Translations under genes and position numbers: made by a program
Shown here: positions 42,759-54,533 of the stretch, one piece after another
Numbering within the stretch: the first letter of the stretch is position 1
Layout of the letters: each line of letters begins with the position of its first letter
Notes under the pieces: generated by a model
Seen by the model: the letters and a program-made list of their open reading frames with translations, nothing else
What the model was told of the DNA's origin: nothing
Database searches by the model: none
Source: Glossina fuscipes
Lineage: Eukaryota > Arthropoda > Insecta > Diptera > Glossinidae
DNA length: 64,000 nucleotides
Direction: 5' to 3'
Assembly (NCBI RefSeq): GCF_014805625.2
Contig: NW_023998485.1
Span: 1,429,344 to 1,493,343 of the forward strand

Positions 42759-43320
42759 ATGAAATGCAATACGATGCTAGGCGCCCCAATTAAAATAATT
42801 ATTGATTACGTTAGCATAATATCACTTGTAGAATTAAGTATAAATAGTTCCAACTGTAATAAAGAAAGCCAATTTTTATCACAGCAAATCACACAATTCA
42901 ATTCAAACAATACCACAACTACATTCAATATTAAACCACACAACGCAAAAAGGTACTATCATAGGTTTCAAGGACAAAATATTAAACATAACAGCATATC
43001 TAAATTATCTTCAAATCAACGAACTACTAATCAAGAACACATTACCGCCATTACCAATACCAACGAAGTGCAAAAAAAATGTATGAGGAAAGTGTACACA
43101 CAGTACAATCTACATACGTAGAAATTGTGACTAACAATTAAGTCTTTTGTCATTTGCCAATGTCTATAAATCCATTTGTCTATTACAATTAATATTGTTC
43201 AACTTTTTTTGTCATTATTTAAGAGTGAATAAAGACTGGAAGCCACAATAGGCATTATTTCTTATAGACCAGTCATTTTGACTGGTAGAAATAGGTATAT
43301 TTAAATAGCTGGTAAATCTA
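42759..43320 (+). pseudogene. Asn/Thr/Gln-rich ORF, probably LTR-element coding remnant
   Basis: One plus frame (42759-43121) is open for 120 codons, rich in Asn, Gln and Thr, and lies upstream of Ty3 gag/pol remnants on the same strand. It could be gag. Low complexity limits confidence. Confidence 0.3.
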
Positions 43321-44330
43321 GTGTTAATGATATTCAAAAACGATATCGATGACTACATTAAACCCACTATGTTTGCGGCGCAACCAAAAACCTTTTCCAA
43401 AGCAATTAATATTGCGCTACAATATGAAAGTGAGATCCAAACAAATTCACAGGTAATGAGAATAAATTGCCAAAAGAAAAATTCATAAAATCCCACAACA
43501 AAAACTCCTATACTAACCACAACAACAGAAACAAATATCACAACAATAATATTAGTCCCAATAGAAACAATCAAAGATACAATAATCAAAACAAGAATTA
43601 TTACAATTAACAATAACATCAATTTTAATATAAACAAGAACAATAGTTCCAATACCAAAAACTACAACAACCATAATAGGAATTTCAACTATCGAAATCA
43701 AATATTTCTCCACTTTTGACATGACAAACTCATTTCATCAAATAAAACTTAACAAAAACTCACGACCTTTAACCGCATTTTTATACGTAGACGACAGAGT
43801 AATACACGGATGTAGTTTCGAATATCACAACAGAAATTTAACAAAAGTACTAGAACGACTTAACAAACACAACTTAAAACTAAATCCATCCAAATTCAAC
43901 TTCCTACAAACAGAAGTAACCTATTTACGACACCTAATAACACCCGAAGGCATAAAACCAGATCCTGCTAAGTACGAAACAATAAAAACCTACCCCCAAC
44001 CCAAAAATACAGACGAAGTAAGAAGATTTGTTGCATTTCGCAACTATTACAGGAAATTTATAAAAGACTGCTAACATAGCACAACCACTAAACGATCTCC
44101 TCAAAAAAGGAAAAGACTTCTACTGGACAAACCAATGTAATCAGGCATTTCTAGAACTTAAAAACAAATTAATACCCCCACCCATATTACAATATCCAAA
44201 CTTCGATAAGCCCTTCATTTTAACAACTGAGGCATCAAATTACGCCTTAGGAGCAATACTATCGCAAGGAAAAGTAGGTCAAAACCTACCCATGGCATAT
44301 GCAAGCATGTGGCTTAAAATTCGTATACAA
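43321..44330 (+). mobile_element. Ty3-type LTR element fragment: gag end, RT with internal deletion, RNase H start
   Basis: A gag-like piece (MFAAQPKTFSKAINIALQYE) and an Asn-rich tail lead into reverse transcriptase. DMTNSFHQIKL-type sequence and SRPLTAF are joined directly to LYVDDRVIHG, so the region between motif B and the catalytic YVDD has been deleted. Then come VLERLNKHNLKLNPSKFNF, LITPEGIKPDPAKYE and NYYRKFIKDC. A frameshift at about 44070 follows, then IAQPLNDLLKKGKDFYW and the RNase H start ILTTEASNYALGAILSQG. The fragment ends at about 44330. It lacks LTRs and integrase here. Confidence 0.75.
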
Positions 44331-44545
44331 CGTGCTATTTCTTCATTTGTTCTATTTTTCCTTACAGTCACTCCATTTCGTTGAGGTGAATACATAACAG
44401 TGAATTTTTCGAATCTTTTTTTTTATATACGAATCTATTGTTATACTTTTATGTTCTCTGAATACATCAAATAATTCACTTTCGTTTTTTATTGTATATA
44501 TATATATATATATATCTCTTACCACCGACTATGGTCACCTATGAG
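44331..44545. other. AT-rich spacer with TA microsatellite
   Basis: A (TA)n run lies at about 44493-44515. No gene was seen. Confidence 0.5.
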
Positions 44546-44546
44546 G

Positions 44547-44790
44547 GTGACAAAATATTTTCCCCCTCATTAGGATGGTTAGCTCGAAATGTTCCCGGTT
44601 TTAGAAGTGGTGCTTGATTTTGCTTGCGTTGCATGTATATTTCACAACTTTCAACTTTTTCATTTAGATCGGCTAACCCCTTAGACATCATGTACCTCCC
44701 AGGCTGTATCATAATTAAGATGTGCCACACTTTTGTTGAATTTGGCATATTTATCAACTTTCCCTCCGCGTAGATTTCACGCAATTAGTA
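44547..44790 (-). mobile_element. Ty1/copia-type pre-integrase fragment
   Basis: The minus strand reads NSTKVWHI, MMSKGLADLNEKVESCEIYM and QRKQNQAPLL. This fits the GAG pre-integrase layout of copia elements (WH, H, then CxxC with GKQ), with the second Cys changed to Tyr. Only this domain remains. Confidence 0.5.
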
Positions 44791-45124
44791 CAAATCTTCC
44801 CTCTTAATTTCATAATAAAATGTTTAGCATAAAATTCTACATCTTCAGTTATTTCAAGGTAGCTTATAACACATTGTCGATGCCGCAAGGTATAAATTAA
44901 CCATGCGAAGGATTAAATGGAGAGAGTTTATTTCATTTCAAAACACAAGAAAAGAGATGCAATGTCCAGACCATTTCGATGCGCTCTTGGAAAAATTGAC
45001 ATCAAAACTAAACAAGTTAAATTTCTTAGACTACGCATTAAGTCTACAAGATGATATATTTAAACACATATCCTAAGAGATATTAAAAGAAAAATTCAAC
45101 AATATTAAAGAGGCCCAATATAAA

Positions 45125-45360
45125 GGGCCCCATAAATATACTATTATATAAGGAAATACAAAGAATACATGATGATAAAGAAAAGTGCAAATTAATAGTA
45201 GAACACCACATTTGCCCACACTCACATTTCGGAGAAAGAAAACCATTCCAAAAACTAAGCTAAAAATACATCTGGCGTAATATGTTCCAAATGATAAAAA
45301 AACTACATAAAACAATGCCACATTTGCCAAACGAACAAACAAACCAAACATACAAAAGAT
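45125..45360 (+). mobile_element. Ty3-type integrase zinc-domain fragment
   Basis: The plus strand reads KCKLIVEHHICPHSHFGERK then KYIWRNMFQMIKKLH, resembling the HHCC domain plus YxWxxM of LTR integrases. A TAA interrupts it and the CxxC part is eroded. It may be the distal part of the element at 43.3-44.3 kb. Confidence 0.45.
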
Positions 45361-46200
45361 AAGTTGTAATTTTTCATACCTTAAGTTTTCAATTTTTAAA
45401 GCGCCTAACGACATTGAAATCATTAGAGGAATAAAGATGACAACTGTAGATTGTTCGGAGAAGAAGAACTTATACTGTGAACACTTATCGCCAGATCCAC
45501 AAGAATATACAATTATGTTTTTCGCTTTTGTGTCATTTTGAGTGATTTATGGAGAATGGAGATCTACATGAACGGAATGAATCTAATCATTGTTCACTAA
45601 TCTATTCTGGATAGTCAATAAATAATCTTTCCAACTACGGGTTTCAAGTTTTCCAATCCTTCCCAGTCCCTTCCATGCAGATTAAGACAAAATTTCATAT
45701 CGTTCGTGAAAAATTGCGTTAATGATGATGTCCTCGGCGTACGCTCTAATATATAAAATTGAGATAAAGAAATCGACGAAATTCGTAAGAATAAAGAAAG
45801 GGGTTAAATTTCAAACCTCTCCTCGCGTGGCGCGGTGGCGGGTAGAAAAAAGTAAGAAATAAACAAGGAAGAAATAGGGATGTGGTGGCTGCAGTTTAGT
45901 GGATCGATAAATGTTACGCCTTTATTGGCTGAGTCCTCACTTTAGCTATGACCGAACTAAACACGATAGCACTTGAGATTTTAACCCGCGACCACTAACT
46001 TCATAGTCCAGATTCTTATTTGCACGCATGATCATGCGGATAACTTCACTGGCTTCGCTGTCGCAATATGCATGATTTACTCGATTCAAAACACAGTGCA
46101 AATAACGCAATTTCTAATTTTCTGAATAAAGAAAAACGTCGATTCATTAAGTGAATTACTGATCTAACTATTTATTGTTATTTCCGTCGTGTAAATTGAA
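45361..46200. other. AT-rich DNA, no gene identified
   Basis: A short plus segment near 45640-45790 (RLRQNFISFVKNCVNDDVLG) looks protein-like but is not recognised. Confidence 0.3.
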
Positions 46201-46248
46201 AATAAAACGACTCCAATATCTCCTTCAAATAATATCAATAGACGTGCC

Positions 46249-48672
46249 ATGTTCCTGGAAAATTGCGTATCTACCTCAGAACTTGGAAGTTGTCTCTCCA
46301 ATTTGAAGGGGAAGACACCTGGTCTAGACCGCATCTCATACCAAATGATCAGTGCTATGTCTAAGTCTGGTAAAAAGAATTTACTGGATACCGTGTTTAT
46401 GACTGGCCATATACCCTACATGTGGAAACTGGCAACAGTTGTTCCAATTCCAAAGTCAAAAAATGTCTCCATCGCATCTGATTATCGCCCAATTTCTCTT
46501 TTAACTTGCCTCTCTAAGGTTTTAGAGAAGATTATGGCATCTAGATTATCTTGGTTTCATGAATCCAAGAACCTGATAACAAAACAACAAGTTGGTTTCA
46601 AGCGGGGTAGAGGATGCGTCGACGCTCTGTTACATATTGATTATTTCACAAGCAAAGCAATTTCCGAACGAAATCACATAACAACTCTCTCAATTGATTT
46701 CGAAAAAGCATTTGACAGAGTTGGTCTTCATGTTATCTTAAGACTCTTGAAATCGTGGAATGTTGGACCCAAATTCTTCAACCACATCAAATCATTCATG
46801 TCGCATCGGCGGTTCAAAGTTAGAATCAACAATCATTTTTCTGATTCCTTTCCGCTAAAGAATGGCATTCCGCAAGGATCTCCTCTCTCTGTCATGCTTT
46901 TTCAGATCGCCTTCAACGAAATTAGCACAATTCTTTGCCGTGTACCAAGAGTGGAACATTGTCTCTACGCGGACGATGTTACATTTTTACAAAAGAAAAC
47001 GACAACACGAAAGCAATCAACATCCTCGAATCTATTGGACGAGAGATCTCCGCATGGGCAAACTCGTCAGAGGCTAAAATTTTCGTACAAAAATTTAAAA
47101 AAATGCACATTTATCGAAAGCAGATTTGCGATGCAGGAAAACTACTGATGCATATTAATGGATTACCAGTACTAAAGGTGCAGACGCTCCATGTTCTCGG
47201 GCTCACGTTTTCAAACAATTATCGTTGGAAAGTACACTGCCTTCGGTTAAAAAAACCCTTTTAACAAGGTTAAATTTCATACAGTACGTTGCTTGGAGAC
47301 GCCATGCGCATATTAACACTATCGCTTATCTTACCAAATGCATATTAACACTATTGCTTATGTTACCAAAATGCTTGTGTTAAGCAAGATTGACTATGCT
47401 TTGATAATTTATGGCAGTAGCTGCAAATCTAATATCAACATCCTTAAATCGGTCTATCACCAAGCCGTCATAGCAAGTTGGTATGCTTTTCGGACGACGC
47501 CCATAAATAATATTATGATTGAAACTGGTCTCCCAACTTTAGAAAATAGACTGTATGAGTTAAAAGCTAAAATAGTCCCTAAGCTTCTTAATTCAAACAA
47601 ATCCATTCTCGTTGATGACGTAAGAAAGATTATTATTGCGAAGAAAATTCCAAAGTCACCATCTGCAATTGACCATTGTTTGTGCATCGCAAAGGAATTG
47701 AACATTCCCTTAAAAATTTCCCGCTCTTTTGGTGTTAAACCTCCCTGGATTTTGAAAGACTGCTCTTTTGACATTTCACTGTCTATGCACAAGAAAGAAG
47801 ACACTCCAAATTACGTCTTCAGGAATCTAATAGCTGAGAAAACCCAAGTATTGGACAATACTGGTTGGAATCTTTTGTACACAGACGGCTCAAAATCTCC
47901 TGGTCTGCCTCCTGCTTGTGCGGTGGTAGATGCTACAGGACGGGTTTTTCTCAACCACATATTTCACGAAAGCACTTCAACTTTCATAACTGAAGCCAGA
48001 GCTATCCTTCACGCTGCCAACCTTGCCCATAAAACCAAACTCAAAACCGTCATTGTTACTGACAGTTTGTCTATATTACAAGCTCCCCGGAACCCTTCGA
48101 CTTCGAGATGGAGCACCATCAACAAATTAAGGAATATAATTACTACACCCGACGGAAAAATTAAAATGTTATGGGTACCAAGTCACATCGGCTTACTGGG
48201 AAATGAGCAGGCTGACCGAGTGGCAAAGTATGCTGCTTCTGCTCCTCTAATTATGGATGATGTTATGGAAAAGTTGGATCTTCAAAGATACATTGGAAGA
48301 AAAGTTAAAGAGAAAATTGCAGAAGGAAATTTACAATACCATCATCAACACTACTCTTGCATTAACCCTCAATTAACTCCATTTCTATATCCAACAAATG
48401 TTGAGAAAACCAAGATCCAAACATTTTCGAGAATTCGCCTTGGTCATACAATTGCAACTCACCAATGGATCCTGAAGAAGTCTTCTCCCCCAATCTGCTG
48501 TTGTGGAGAAACTCTTACTATAAAGCACATTCTCTGCGACTGCCTCAACTTTTCCTTGGCTAGAAGTATTGCATTTGGAACGATTAACCCTTTGAACATT
48601 CTACAATCAGCTTCAGAACAGAATATCAATTCAATATTTTACTTTATTAATACTACTAAGCTTATTATCTAA
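46249..48672 (+). pseudogene. I-element ORF2 remnant: RT, RNase H, zinc-finger end
   Basis: Reverse transcriptase motifs appear in order: KTPGLDRISYQMI, SDYRPISLLTCLSKVLEKI, QQVGFKRGRGCVDAL, LSIDFEKAFDRV, NGIPQGSPLSV and the catalytic CLYADD. A frameshift at about 46985 moves the protein to another frame (INILESIGREISAWAN). A 32-bp tandem duplication (47308-47371) accompanies the return to the original frame. RNase H follows with its acidic residues: LYTDGSKSPG, FITEARAILHAA, IVTDSLSIL and HIGLLGNEQADRVAK. The C-terminus holds RLGHTIATH then CCCGETLTIKHILCDC. I-clade elements are among the few non-LTR elements with RNase H. At least two frame disruptions make the copy inactive. Confidence 0.85.
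47308..47371 (+). repeat. 32-bp tandem duplication inside I-element ORF2
   Basis: GCATATTAACACTAT-GCTTAT-TTACCAAA occurs at 47308 and again at 47340, with two or three substitutions. The unit is not a multiple of three, so it shifts the reading frame. Confidence 0.85.
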
Positions 48673-48790
48673 TATCCATTTATTTAAATTAGAGCCGATA
48701 GCCTGTGTTGCTAGTGCTCAATGTCTTTTTTTTTAGTCTAAGAATTCAATTCATTAGTCTAAAATAAAAATAATAATAATAAATTTTTTT

Positions 48791-49350
48791 TTGGTACGGC
48801 ATCTTTCCATTAGTCTTCTATCCATAGATTTCCATTTTGCTTTCGCTTTCTTTTACAACAACCCTTTCTGGTTTTCGTATTGACGGCTTTTTGTGTTTAT
48901 GAATAAAGTACAAATTTTGCATCATTCCGGACAAATTATAGACAATTCACAGTATTTTTTTTTTTTGTTTGCCTGTGAGAGTGTGTTTATTAAAAACCCA
49001 AAAACTAGGTCCGCTCTACGGAGTAAATACAATTTCATATTAAAGAATTCTTTTTCAAAAAAATTTCAGTGAAATTCGTGGGAAAATTCACTAATAAAGA
49101 CGTTTTCAAATGTTCGGAAACAATGAGGTTTTAATTATTACTTTGTCGTAAAACTCAACGCTATTACCTATCGATGCAATTTCGTAGACAATCATCAAAA
49201 ATAAATTTTGTTATCTTATGAAGTTTATATTTTCAACTCAAATACGATAATTTTCAAGTAAATATAGTTTCTTCCGCCCATGCTTAAGCACAAAAAGCAA
49301 CATAAGGAACATTTTAATGAACTAATAATTACATTTGGTCGTTAGAAAAG
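48791..49350. other. AT-rich DNA, no gene seen
   Basis: No feature was recognised. Confidence 0.5.
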
Positions 49351-49352
49351 TA

Positions 49353-49392
49353 TAGTCGGGCAAGGCCGACCCTTAGATACCCTACACCAGTT
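49353..49392. repeat. fly dispersed motif (GTCGGGCAAGGCCGACCC)
   Basis: TATAGTCGGGCAAGGCCGAC followed by a TAGATACCCTACACCAG tail has a GGGC-GCC palindromic core. Very similar sequences are scattered through drosophilid and calyptrate genomes as part of noncoding repeats (from memory). Confidence 0.5.
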
Positions 49393-49536
49393 CATGTGAT
49401 ATAATTTTTTCGCTCGGCTTGGTAATAAGATATCATAAAACACACACTATTTTCGTACAAAGGCATACTTTTCATGAAAGTGCGTCTATTGGAGCATGCC
49501 CAAAACACGGCGTGCTCTCAATTTAGCATAAATTCC

Positions 49537-49950
49537 TTATATATTAACGCGTCTAAAAAATATATCTATGTGATCCAAGCCCCCCCCCCCCCCCACTGAC
49601 CATTTTTTTGCTACATTGCGAGTATGAACCAATTTTTCCTTTCTTTTCCTTTTCCTGAAGGGCTTAGTATTCATGAGAAATCTTATATGGGGTGATATCC
49701 AAGAAGTAAACCCATAACTTTTGGCGCCGTCAAATTTAAATTGTTTTTGGTAGAAATTACGACATTCCGTAGCAAGCATGCCCGATTCTATCAATTTTTT
49801 ACTAATCTCAACATGCTCGTTATATATCTGGGCGGCTTTAGAAGGCTTTTCAATAGCACGCATAAAATCCGCTTTAAAAGTCAAATACACTTTTTGTAAT
49901 ACTTCCGAGTCCAGTGTTCAATTCTTCTCCATTGCTTATTCTAGGAGAGG
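49537..49950 (-). pseudogene. unidentified coding fragment
   Basis: The minus frame from about 49950 reads LDSEVLQKVYLTFKADFMRA, then KPSKAAQIYNEHVEISKKLI and MLATECRNFYQKQFKFDGAK. It looks like an authentic helical protein. The 3' part becomes a Lys/Arg run, then Gly codons from a 17-bp poly-C tract at about 49578, which looks like decay. The family was not recognised. Confidence 0.35.
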
Positions 49951-51100
49951 ATACATTAATTTTTTCTTTCTAAATGCTGTGTAGATAGATAAGGAAAGTA
50001 AGTAAAAATTACGGCTTATGAGGGAAAGCCAATATGCAAATAAATTATCCACATTTCATTCCATTAAGGTGACAGGTTTGGGTGATTTTGGGTTGATGAC
50101 ATCCTCTTTCATTACATTACATTGCAGCAAGAGCCCTTTACCTGTTTAAGAAAATTCATATTTTGCGTTGTGTTAGAAAATTTCATTATTCCATAAATAC
50201 TGTGGGCGAAGTATTGAAATCAATTTGGAATATGCGTCACAAATACGTTGTAATAATATATATGCAAAAAATAGGATGACTTGTGTGTCAGATGTAATCA
50301 ATATAAAAGCAAATATCGAAAGAAGTAACAAAATACTCAAAAAAAATAAAAAAGAACGAGCGTTTCTCTACGTGATATATCCGATAATTTAGTGTCGACA
50401 ATATATAATTTGTATAGTAAGCTGTAATCTGTAACTATTGCTCTCTGCAGAATTCAAAAAAGAAGTAGCTAATATATGTATGCCGCCAATATGAAAAATG
50501 GAAAATTAAAAAAAAATTATCTGGCGGCTAAATGAAATCACACACATACCAAATCCGATGCCAATGTTTGAATTGAATTTTTTTGTATTTTTTTTTGGAT
50601 ATATATTTTTTGTCAAACAGTGCACTGGAATTTGTAGGGATATTTATTTTAATCATCTTGCGGTTGTGACGACTATTTGAACTCAATTTGAGAAATATGA
50701 AATAGCGAATAAGAAATGGAATTATTCGGACAGACAAACAGGCTATCATTGAGAGATTGCAAGACCCCACAGGTATATAATGGGCTGTTCACTGCATTAA
50801 TTTTGAATAAATGGTCATTACATCTCGTGTAATTAAACATCAACGTGTTAGTAAGGCAAATAATGTCACATCTGAGTCCGCAATTGATAAATTAAGGAGC
50901 TTTATTTATTTGTGGAAATAAAGAGTATAATGAAACGAAAAAGAAATGATTGTAAAGCGAATAAGACAGATTTACTCTCTGACACTGCAAGGAATTTCTC
51001 TTGAGGATGAGTACTCGCTAAACAGATGCCTTCTAGGATCACAAGACATTCAGTAATCAGCAGACATTTTTAATAATTTCATTACGATTAAAATTTCAGT
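49951..51100. other. AT-rich DNA, no gene seen
   Basis: Only short low-complexity frames are present. Confidence 0.5.
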
Positions 51101-51104
51101 CCTT

Positions 51105-51720
51105 TTTCTCAACAAGCTGCCCAATTATAAATAATAATTCGCCAGTCATCCTTAGGAGCACAATAAGTGTCATCGCTTCCTATGGTTTTAACAACATCTC
51201 CATAACATGGTATAATATTTACTTCATTATGAGCTTTTAAGCAAAAGTTTGATTTACTTTTAGCAAATACGCTACGAAAGCTACGAATCACAGATGGGTC
51301 TCCTTGTAAGATATTAAAAAATGCATTTACCAGTGAACGATGAACTTAACTTTTTAACTTTTTTAACATAAATTTAACAATTTTATTAATGTATAAACAC
51401 TTTATTTAATGTAAACAAAACTTTTAACTAATTTTATATTAGATAAATAATGATAGATCAGACTTTTATTTAATATTTTTCAGTAAATTTTGTTCAGTTC
51501 CTTGAATGAAATCACTGATATTTGGTGTTTTTTGGTTATTTGGTTTATATGGTTGCGACGATTAAGCAAAGTGCTTTTGCGCATACAAAATTTTCTTTGT
51601 TTCACAGAAAGCCGTTACCTGTTTTTTTTCTTTTCAAGGTGTTTAAGAAAAGGAGCATGTAGAATAGAGCACAGAGTTGCTTTCCTATAAATATGAATGG
51701 CGAAATTGCTACTTTTTGTG
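51105..51720. repeat. dispersed repeat W, copy 1
   Basis: This shares colinear blocks with 62700-63245: ACGAATC-CAGATGG-TCTCCTT, AATGCA-TTACC, AACTTTTTAA-type tracts, AAAGCCGTTA-TGTTTTTTTC and GTTGCTTTC-ATAAAT. The 51.1-51.3 kb edge contains a minus frame of 60 codons (DVVKTIGSDDTYCAPKDDW) that may be a captured exon. No terminal structure was identified. Confidence 0.5.
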
Positions 51721-52030
51721 TGAATTTCTTTTAATTTCTTAATTGAAACGTCGTGAATAATGGTCGTACTATATGAACTTTAATAACAATTTTTATTTTT
51801 CATAAATTTATTTGGCAAAACATGTTTAAAATAAAGGATTTAATGAACTATGATTTTATAATGAATCTAAACTACCTTTTTTGGTTTTTTTACTACTTTG
51901 ATTTACATCTGTTGCGATAGTTCTTGTATATAGTTCGCATATGCGGCTTAACAATATAATATAATATAAGCACAACACCAAGTGTTGCCGTCATACTTGT
52001 GTATACTTGTATTTACTTGTATTTGTACAT
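51721..52030. other. AT-rich DNA, no gene seen
   Basis: No feature was recognised. Confidence 0.5.
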
Positions 52031-52033
52031 ATG

Positions 52034-52221
52034 TACAGCGCTGGAAACGAGCATCATTTTAAACAAAAATGACTTGTGCGAAGGTAAGTTTTAATATTTT
52101 TTTTATTAATTTTGAATTTATAATAAAAAAATTTTTTTTTTTGTAGACAAAAACGAAGATGAAGCGAGGAACCAGTGGCGCTGTGAGTGCCGCAATGTCG
52201 AGGCAGATTTGCGTCGGCATT
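52034..52221 (+). CDS. candidate small two-exon ORF related to the 9.5-kb locus
   Basis: The leader CAGCGCTGGAAACGAGC is followed by ATGACTTGTGCGAAG (52067-52081), a consensus GTAAGT donor, an AT-rich intron of about 65 bp and a T-run/GTAG acceptor at 52146. In phase, exon 2 gives a basic peptide (TKTKMKRGTSGAVSAAMSRQ) and stops at about 52225. Another frame of the same GC-rich exon is strongly Arg-rich (RPRRRRRRGG, then RKGRGGRRGK). Leader, short first exon and Arg-rich second exon parallel the minus-strand locus at 9.5-9.8 kb. It may be a noncoding or regulatory transcript of a transposon family. Confidence 0.3.
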
Positions 52222-52284
52222 TAATCCCCCCATCAAGGAATGAGGGCGCCGAGAATCGCCCACGCGGCCTAGGCGTAGGCGCAG

Positions 52285-52309
52285 AAGAGGTGGGCAGTGC
52301 CCACCTCTT
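52285..52309. other. perfect 25-bp palindrome (potential hairpin)
   Basis: AAGAGGTGGGCA-G-TGCCCACCTCTT has 12-bp arms with a one-base centre. A third copy of the AAGAGGTGGGC arm lies about 60 bp downstream. It could be a protein-binding palindrome; its centre is too tight for a classical RNA loop. Confidence 0.8.
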
Positions 52310-52521
52310 AATGATGGTGACTTGCGGCAACGGTTAAGCCGCCCACAGCGGAAAGGAAGAGGTGGGCGCCGCGGAAAGATGCTTCGCATCCAACCTATTA
52401 TTATAATTCCCAAGCATTATTATTAATTTTTTCTTCTTTTTATTGTATTCAAATGTCAATTTCCTTTTTTTCAAAATTACAAATATTTTCTAAAATTATA
52501 AATCAAGTTTATTTTTTTTTG

Positions 52522-53123
52522 CTATAAAGGATTTCTCAGTTTTCCTTTTTTTACACTAAAATAATTACTAGGGTGCTTTACAAACGTTAACAATTTTACT
52601 TGAAAATTTGATAGAAATATCTTTTCCTTTTGGAGATTACATTCTAGCAACAAGCAAGGATTTCTTTTTAACATTTCGTCGGATAAGAATAAAAACACAC
52701 TTTCATTTTCAGTGCTTAATTGTAAGTACCCACCTCTTAATGTATCGGTAAACGCAGGTAACACTGACTTATCTTGCCTGTTAAGCTTGAAATAAATTAA
52801 AGCGTAATATATTAATTTATACTATCTCTTTTGATTATTCTTTAAGTGGGTTTTTATGAGTGCAGTAGAGTTTTGGTAGCTTTCAGAACTGGGCAAGTAG
52901 TTATAATATTCTACATAGGCTTTGTAATTTTTCCTCAGCAACTCCGTTTTATGGCCCATAACGATGCTGACTTGCTTTTTATATTCGTCCTCTATTTGTT
53001 GGTGCAATGTTGTTCTATTAGCTCACTGGTTACTTGAGCGTAACACATACCGATTGGGCGTACGTATTTCAAGCTACGGCCACTCCCTATCTCCTTTTCC
53101 GTTTTAGCTTTTGTTTGATTCAT
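52522..53123 (-). pseudogene. unidentified gene remnant, two segments
   Basis: ATG 53123 begins MNQTKAKTEKEIGSGRSLKY then RPIGMCYAQVTSELIEQ. After a frameshift at about 53005 the next frame continues IEDEYKKQVSIVMGHKTELL and NYKAYVEYYNYLPSS to a stop at 52822. A second segment (52790-52522) reads DKSVLPAFTDTLRGGYLQLS and PCLLLECNLQKEKIFLSNF. A short intron (possible GTATAA donor at about 52822, CAG acceptor at about 52775) may join them. It looks like a conserved nuclear or structural protein with a coiled-coil middle, but I cannot name it. Confidence 0.4.
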
Positions 53124-53129
53124 AATTAT

Positions 53130-53950
53130 GGCTTCATGAATCTAATATTGACCGTTCTGTAATATTTTCTAAAAAGAAAAATATATTGGTTTTTTCTCTC
53201 TTTAATTATTCAAACTTGTGAAAATAATTACGATTTTCTGATGGGAAAATGTATGAATATTTAAATTTAGTTTAAGCATTTCATTTATATAATCCTCCCA
53301 TCGGCAAGAACAACTATGTAAGGAAAGATAACTGGCGACGGGGGAAGTAGATAAAGTTTGGAGTACCACGAGATAAAAAGCGAATCGATTAAAACTTTTT
53401 CTTATATATATATGAAGCATGTTCTTAGTTACAAAATAACATATAAGCGGGCCTAATCGGTTTGAACATGTCAAACTGTCTTTCACGCCAATAGGAAGCA
53501 ATAAAATCCCTGGAATCATTTTCCTTAGTTTAATCTGAAAATCGGTTCGCTGAGAGGTGTGCAATGCAAGTTTTACTATAAATTAATCCTTTCAATTGTT
53601 TATAGTATCGATCCGTTAATCACATTGCAATTCGATTTTTTCTTCTTTTTATTGATGAACAGAGTCCACAATTCTGCTTTCACAATTATATTCTTATTAA
53701 CTCCATATTTTTTTATTTTTATTTATAATTATCTGGTAATGTTTCACGTATTTATGTAAATCCGTGTATGTGTATGTCTGTGAGTTTACTCGATATTTGA
53801 ACTGATGTAAAGACATACGGTAATTATTAATCATTATAAAATTTACCACTTTGGCTTCACCGTTTCTTTTTCTTTTCTTGTTAATTTCCAAACCTGATAT
53901 GACCCTTTAGCATACTTAATATTTTTTCGTTATAGTTATCATGGAAACTT
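53130..53950. other. AT-rich DNA; doubtful ORF
   Basis: A minus frame of 120 codons at 53202-53564 has no recognisable motif. The rest is low complexity. Confidence 0.35.
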
Positions 53951-54501
53951 TTATCGACTTGTTTCAATTATAATTTCATGAGTATCTAATTGAGAGACAC
54001 TATACTTTAGGGGAGCAAATTGATTCTGATCTTCTATTAATGTAATAACATGTTCTTCAACTTGTTCTCCAATATTCTGTACGACTACTTCGTGAGTAAC
54101 GTGTTCTCCATCGATATCATGAATATTTTGCGCATTGCATCCGTTTTCATGCGTTTCAAACTCGGCAAAATTATTAATAACCAAACGACAAACAGTAAGC
54201 GTTTATGATTCTCAATAATTTGTATAAAAATTCCAAACATCTGAGAATAAGCGTCTATAATTTCACTATCATCATCTTCTTCAACTTCTGAGGCATTATC
54301 TTTTGAAAGCTCTGCGTTTGTAATTTGGGTGGGAGCAGCCTCTTTCGCTAAAGGTTCCTGTAAAGTAATAAAAAACTCCTTACAAAAGCAATACAAAATT
54401 TTCTCTTGCTTGTTCAAACGTACATTTATGTCAAAAATTTTCGCCGCTTCTCTCCCAAAACTAGTTATGCCCATAATTTTTTTTAAATTTTGACTCTCCA
54501 A
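53951..54501 (-). pseudogene. unidentified acidic protein remnant, frameshifted
   Basis: The minus frame 54501-54200 reads GREAAKIFDINVRLNKQEKI, then acidic SEVEEDDDSEIIDAYSQMFG. A frameshift near 54190 leads to RLVINNFAEFETHENG and IGEQVEEHVITLIEDQNQFA, ending at 53951. The segment coding DAYSQMFGI-IIENH also occurs twice at 6.1-6.3 kb, so two loci share this exon. It could be a regulator with an N-terminal zinc-finger-associated region, but that is unproven. Confidence 0.4.
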
Positions 54502-54533
54502 ATTGTCGATTTTTTACCGTACCAGTACCAGTG

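Larger units (their letters stand above)
46205..48790 (+). mobile_element. I-clade non-LTR retrotransposon, 5'-truncated
   Basis: This carries the distal part of ORF2 (reverse transcriptase, RNase H, C-terminal finger), then a 3' UTR ending in TAATAATAATAATAAA, the TAA-repeat end typical of I elements. The endonuclease and ORF1 are missing, consistent with 5' truncation on insertion. No clear target duplication was found. Confidence 0.85.

Noticed and set aside
43353..43658. Minus-strand Val/Ile-rich ORF
   Set aside because: It is the complement of an Asn-rich gag tail (AAC/AAT repeats).
52054..52413. Minus-strand ORF of 119 codons, Arg/Pro/Leu-rich
   Set aside because: It is antisense to the GC-rich exon with the palindrome; no ATG context or homology. 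The plus strand has the splice signals.
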